A stretch of DNA of 34,023 nucleotides from a virus, in the IMG/VR virus record IMGVR_UViG_3300006916_000166, positions 1-34,023 of that record; one strand, given 5' to 3'. The notes under the pieces were generated by a model, which worked only from the letters and a program-made list of their open reading frames with translations, was not told the origin of the DNA and searched no databases. How positions within the stretch are numbered: the first letter of the stretch is position 1; each line of letters starts with the position of its first letter. Both the position numbers and the translations under genes were made by a program. This document shows, piece after piece, positions 29,867 through 34,023 of this stretch.

Positions 29867-32275
29867 TTATCTAGGTGCAAATTGTTCTAAACCAATTCCA
29901 CCTAAATTATCGTTACCTTTAGATTCAAAGTTTATAGGTAAACCATCTTCTCTTCTTTGGGTTATCATTTCACTCTGTTGAGTTCCTTGAATTTTAAGTC
30001 TTTTATCTTTACGATCTTCTATTTGCTTTTCTTTTTCAGCTATAACTCTAGAATTTTCTTTAGCTAGTTGCATGTTATAGTTAAATTCTTGTTGCATTAG
30101 ACCTCTTTTTATTTCTGCTTCAGTTTGTAGTTTTTGTATTTCAAACTGAGACTTAGCTTGTTCTAATTGAACTTTGCTGCTAGTCATAGCTTCTTGTTTT
30201 TGTAATTCAGCTAAAACAGTTTTTTCAGCAGTCTCAGCTTGTGCTTGAGCTTGAGCTTGAATTTGTTGAAGCTTCATCTCTTGATCTTTAGCTTGCTTGT
30301 CTTTTCTACGTTTCTTTAGTAAAGTATTAGCTAGCTTAAGATTGTTTACATTTCTAATATCTATGGCATCTTCTAAATCTATAGATTGTGTAGATAAAGC
30401 TACTTGTATATTTTGTTCAAGTTGAGCTTTTTCTTCATCATCAGGTTCTAATTCTATAAATATACCAAAGTCATGTATATCAATACTCATTAATTCGTCT
30501 AAAGTTTCAGTATTAAAATTAGATATACTATTAACTAATGACATTCTAGTCAAAGGAAACATTAAAGAATCGTTAACTCTTAGTGATATATTTTCACAAG
30601 TTCTTAATGTTAAATATAAACTCGCTTGTAGTATATGTCTAGTTGCTGTATTAGAATTAGCAGCAGCAAGTTTTTGTAAACCTACTAACGAATTTTTATC
30701 AGGTACACTTCCATCTCTTGCTTCGTTTAATCCAGTTACATCTCTTATCATTTGTAAATAATAATTATAAGTCTGAATTAAAGAACCTATTTTAGCACCA
30801 CCAGAAGATGATTGAAGTTCTTGTACAGGTATTTTACCTCTATTCATTTCACCATCTTGAGTCAAACTTCTACCAATTACAGAACCAGTTTGAAAATACA
30901 TGTTTAATGCTTCAGCTGGGTTATAATTAGTTCCATTACCAAGATCTACTTCTGCTAAACCGTCCATGTCTAAGTATACGCCATCAGGAACCATACGAGA
31001 CATTACTTGTTGTAACTTTAAATGCGTTAACTGAATCATATCAGCAAAACCAGTGACTCTACTTACTAAACTTTCTATTCGGCCTTGATACATTCTTGGA
31101 GCAGTTATAGTATAACTAAGATTAACCTTGCTAGTGTCAGCATATGGTCTTGTCATATTTTCTGCTAATCTCCAGTCAAGCATTTCTTCCATACCTAATA
31201 CTTTAGCACCACTGTATAAAGTTTCTATAGTTCTTGAAGCTTTTTTGAAGTTGTCAGTTTCTTTTACTTCTAAAAATGTATCTTCTTTTTCTATTGTTTT
31301 TTGTAAACCTGTAGGCGTAATTTTAACTTTAAATACTTGATCTATGTAACTTTTCCATTCAAAATATAATACTTGTACAGTATTTTGATCATACCTGCCA
31401 TTAAAGTTAGGTGAATAAGCAGTATTGCCTGTGTAGTTTTGTAGTTTTTTAACTTGTTCAGGTGTTAAACTAGGAAATTGTTTTTTTAGCTCAACAATAG
31501 GTACATTTCTAACCTCACCTACGTAATATACATCTTCAAAGTTAGGATCATTAGTGTATGAATAAACTATATTAGCTGGATCAACATAATCAATAACAAT
31601 TCCTTCAGCTGGATTCCAAGATGTTTTAACACATGATATACCTAATACAGTTAAATCATAGTTAAGTCTTTTTCTAATTAAATGGTATTTATTTTTATCT
31701 AATACTTGAGATATTAATTGCTCTTCTGCTACTTCGATAGATTGTTTATAATCCATTTGCATATGAGCTGGAATATCTTCTAATGTTTCAGGTGAATTTT
31801 TAGCTGTAGATTCTGAAAGGTCAATACCAAACTGCTGCATAACCATGTCATTAAACTTTTTAGCTTCAATATCCATCATTATACGCTGAGCGTATTTAGT
31901 TCTTTTTCTTAAAGAAGTAGGATCTTGAGCCATTGCTTTTACTTCATAAGATCTTTGAGACATGCCATTAACAACTATATCTACAAACTTAGGAATAATA
32001 GGTACAGGTTTCCAATCAAGATTTAAATAACTTAAATCACCATTTATTGCTAGTTCATCTTTATATTTTTGAACTGGCTGCTCTGCTCTCGCGTAAAGTC
32101 TTAAGTTGTGATAGTTATTGTAATTAGTCATATATCTATAACCAACACCTTGTGAATTTCTAAACCATTCACCTTCAATAGCTCTTGCAACTTTCAACCC
32201 ATACTCGTAAGTAGCTTTCTCAGCGGCAGGTACGACCTGATCAGGAAATGTACTATATGTAGTAGTAGCTTGCAT
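29867..32275 (-). CDS. Portal protein
   Basis: Forms the ring at the head vertex through which DNA enters and leaves. The 802-aa protein has the marks of a podovirus-type portal: WKPVPIIPKFVDIVVNGMSQ (about 86-105), a beta stretch VDPANIVYSYTNDPNFEDVYYVGE, the helical stem area (RVTGFADMIQLTHLKLQQVM), IRDVTGLNEARDGS before the C-terminal barrel, and LIQTYNYYLQMIRDVTGLNE. Residues 654-765 are a Gln/Lys/Glu-rich coiled coil, as in the barrel of long podovirus portals. The family is closest from memory to crAss-like and marine podovirus portals. It lies between terminase and scaffold genes, 5 nt from the terminase stop. Confidence 0.8.
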   Translation of the reverse strand: MQATTTYSTFPDQVVPAAEKATYEYGLKVARAIEGEWFRNSQGVGYRYMTNYNNYHNLRLYARAEQPVQKYKDELAINGDLSYLNLDWKPVPIIPKFVDIVVNGMSQRSYEVKAMAQDPTSLRKRTKYAQRIMMDIEAKKFNDMVMQQFGIDLSESTAKNSPETLEDIPAHMQMDYKQSIEVAEEQLISQVLDKNKYHLIRKRLNYDLTVLGISCVKTSWNPAEGIVIDYVDPANIVYSYTNDPNFEDVYYVGEVRNVPIVELKKQFPSLTPEQVKKLQNYTGNTAYSPNFNGRYDQNTVQVLYFEWKSYIDQVFKVKITPTGLQKTIEKEDTFLEVKETDNFKKASRTIETLYSGAKVLGMEEMLDWRLAENMTRPYADTSKVNLSYTITAPRMYQGRIESLVSRVTGFADMIQLTHLKLQQVMSRMVPDGVYLDMDGLAEVDLGNGTNYNPAEALNMYFQTGSVIGRSLTQDGEMNRGKIPVQELQSSSGGAKIGSLIQTYNYYLQMIRDVTGLNEARDGSVPDKNSLVGLQKLAAANSNTATRHILQASLYLTLRTCENISLRVNDSLMFPLTRMSLVNSISNFNTETLDELMSIDIHDFGIFIELEPDDEEKAQLEQNIQVALSTQSIDLEDAIDIRNVNNLKLANTLLKKRRKDKQAKDQEMKLQQIQAQAQAQAETAEKTVLAELQKQEAMTSSKVQLEQAKSQFEIQKLQTEAEIKRGLMQQEFNYNMQLAKENSRVIAEKEKQIEDRKDKRLKIQGTQQSEMITQRREDGLPINFESKGNDNLGGIGLEQFAPR

Positions 32276-32280
32276 ATATA

Positions 32281-34023
32281 TTAATTAATTTTTGATATTG
32301 TACCGGTATTGTCATAAGTTTTAATACCAAGATTTATTTTATTAGTAAATTTTTGAGGCATAGGTCTGTATAAATTTTTATTACAAGCCATTATAGCTAA
32401 ACCAGAGCTGATACTAGCATCATGTTTAGTTCTATTATTTATATTAAAAATAGCCCAGTCTTCTAATGTTTTTTGGTGATACATGTCACCGTAATTATTT
32501 TCTTTAGCACCTACAAAATTTTCAATATAGCTTTCAATAGCTGCAGCATGTGCTTGTTTAATGTCTTCACTCGAGTTAGGTATTCCACCTATTTCTCTTT
32601 CAGTTATAGATAATTTGTTGATTAGTTTATCAGGTCTATTCATTGAGAAACCTCTATAACCCCTACGTTTTAAATAGTATAATAATCTTGGTTTGTTATT
32701 TTCAGCAAGTATTGGCATACCATAAAAAACTAAAGCCATAAGGACATCTTCAAAAAATATTTCAGCTGTTTGAGGTCTGGCTATATATTCTAAAAAAAAA
32801 TGATTATTAGGCGCATCTTCCATAGAAAACTTAGTTAATCCATGTAGTGATCCATTAGACCCTTTACCATCAACAGTACCGCTAATATCATAACTATCAC
32901 AACCAAAGCTTCCAACGTGTTCGTTTCCAGGATATTTAGTTCCATTTTTTATAATCACTCGATTTTGTAAGTTTTTAGGTGGTACCCAACTTATTTTAAA
33001 TCTTCCATCAGTACTAGGATAAAACATTACACTTGTGTCTTTAACACCATTAACCCAATTAAAACTACCTTGAGTAACATTTAAACTATTGTTTATAGAA
33101 TCATTATAGTCAATTTGTTCATATATTTTAGTAAGATTAAACAAGCTTTGTTTTGCTTCATCTCTAAAAGCATGAGCTTCAGTTCTTGGAAACTGCCTAT
33201 AATATTCATTTAAACTATCTTGATCAGACTTTAAGCCGTCAACTTCGTTTTCCCAATGTTCGATAACTCCTGTTCCAATTTCGTGACCATCAATTCCTTT
33301 GACTGAATTTTTACCTCTAATGAAGACAGGTAGTCCATAAGTATCCATGAATCCTTCGTAGTTCCATTCCATAGGTATGAACAAGCTATAGAGCCCAGAA
33401 GATGTTTGTCCGTTTCTATTTCTTTTAGTAACGTCGCTATTGTAGTATAGTTTTTTAAAATTGTCTCCACCTTTATCTAAAGAATTTGAAGTTGAGCCCA
33501 TCATACATTTACCTACAATTCTTGATCCTAATCTTAATGTAGTTTTTGTAACTCTCCAGTTGTTTAATATATTATCAGGTCTTTCCCACTTTCCACTTTC
33601 GTCATGAGCTAATATTTTTAACTTTTCACCATCGTAAGAGTTATCACCTGTATTTTTCCAATCAATAGTAGTATCTAAACCTTCTATTTCTAGTTCTTTA
33701 ATATTTTCTTGGAGTTTTCTACGAGTAAGTTTCGCGGCTGGAACTCTATACGCCAACTCCGTTTTTGGCCTGTCCATCCCGTCTTGAATAGGTTTAAAGA
33801 AGAATGGGTAGTTAACCGATATGGGTACAACTTTATCCGTGAACATTTTTTTGGCATCTGAACCAGACTTAGACAATATACCGAATCTAGCATCGGAAGA
33901 TATTGTAGCTTGGTTAACAAGTTCTGCGCTTGCCATAAAGCTGAATCCAGATCGTCTGTTTTTAAGGTAGCACATTCCGTAACATCTTGTATCTGCTTTA
34001 CATGCTTCCCAAAATATAAAGAA
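32281..34023 (-). CDS. Terminase large subunit (5' end outside window)
   Basis: Packages DNA into the head: an ATPase motor joined to a nuclease. The frame is open through the window edge, so the true start lies beyond 34023. An ATG at 33975 is internal; the 16 codons upstream (FFIFWEACKADTRCYG) continue in frame. Counting from that Met: a deviant P-loop KNRRSGFS (5-12), Walker B ILAHDESGKW with Asp125-Glu126, coupling motif GSTSN (160-164), and nuclease-domain acidic residues in CDSYD (Asp360, Asp363) and EIFFEDVL. The whole ATPase from the P-loop and the nuclease are present; only the N-terminal part before the P-loop is missing. It is the first gene of the leftward head-tail order in this window. 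Confidence 0.85.
   Translation of the reverse strand, partial: FFIFWEACKADTRCYGMCYLKNRRSGFSFMASAELVNQATISSDARFGILSKSGSDAKKMFTDKVVPISVNYPFFFKPIQDGMDRPKTELAYRVPAAKLTRRKLQENIKELEIEGLDTTIDWKNTGDNSYDGEKLKILAHDESGKWERPDNILNNWRVTKTTLRLGSRIVGKCMMGSTSNSLDKGGDNFKKLYYNSDVTKRNRNGQTSSGLYSLFIPMEWNYEGFMDTYGLPVFIRGKNSVKGIDGHEIGTGVIEHWENEVDGLKSDQDSLNEYYRQFPRTEAHAFRDEAKQSLFNLTKIYEQIDYNDSINNSLNVTQGSFNWVNGVKDTSVMFYPSTDGRFKISWVPPKNLQNRVIIKNGTKYPGNEHVGSFGCDSYDISGTVDGKGSNGSLHGLTKFSMEDAPNNHFFLEYIARPQTAEIFFEDVLMALVFYGMPILAENNKPRLLYYLKRRGYRGFSMNRPDKLINKLSITEREIGGIPNSSEDIKQAHAAAIESYIENFVGAKENNYGDMYHQKTLEDWAIFNINNRTKHDASISSGLAIMACNKNLYRPMPQKFTNKINLGIKTYDNTGTISKIN

Noticed and set aside
1-34023. CRISPR array, tRNA genes, insertion sequences, integrase or attachment sites
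   Set aside because: No regularly spaced repeats, no cloverleaf sequence and no transposase or recombinase motif were seen; almost every stretch is coding, and no gap without a gene exceeds 120 bases.

Overview
This window looks like part of a lytic, tailed bacteriophage genome. It is AT-rich and packed almost gap-free, and it holds a full morphogenesis block (terminase, portal, scaffold-like protein, capsid, tail, ejection proteins) plus a nucleotide-metabolism block. It contains no tRNA, rRNA, integrase or insertion sequence that I can see. No gene has a convincing Shine-Dalgarno site. Starts sit behind A/T-only leaders of the type TAAATATG or AATTATG, which is typical of phages of Bacteroidota, so a marine flavobacterial host is my best guess. 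The portal, capsid, terminase and tail proteins resemble, from memory, those of uncultured marine phages, crAss-like podoviruses and some marine T4-like phages. No sheath, tube or tape-measure protein is visible, so a short-tailed (podovirus-like) particle is most likely.

Layout. Positions 38-4705 on the plus strand form a compact rightward operon with overlapping genes: a ThyA-fold dCMP hydroxymethylase, a GIY-YIG-like/MazG fusion, a second all-alpha NTP pyrophosphohydrolase, a PD-(D/E)XK nuclease, two small helical proteins, a B12-dependent class II ribonucleotide reductase, a small membrane protein and a 13-residue cysteine-rich micro-ORF. A strong bidirectional terminator at 4704-4742 separates this from the leftward block.

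The leftward block is read from 34023 down to 4778: terminase large subunit (5' end outside the window), portal, scaffold-like protein, major capsid protein, small capsid-associated protein, a 261-aa structural protein, connector and tail proteins (242, 395, 1255 and 571 aa), a cupin-like protein, two internal or ejection protein candidates, and a 3007-aa giant virion protein with an HExxH site and a full HAD phosphatase motif set. Next come a membrane-anchored coiled-coil protein (lysis candidate), a 49-aa lysine-rich protein, a PAP2-type phosphatase, several tiny basic proteins and a small HELGH metallopeptidase. Two intrinsic terminators flank the 261-aa gene just downstream of the capsid genes.

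How the genes fit together: the plus operon would recycle host nucleotides, remove some NTPs and make hydroxymethyl-dCMP and dNTPs during replication. The minus block builds the particle, ejects internal proteins and lyses the cell. The most unusual items are the predicted cytosine hydroxymethylation pathway, the multi-enzyme giant virion protein, the PAP2 phosphatase, and several genes that are very short (13, 38, 49, 55 and 57 aa).
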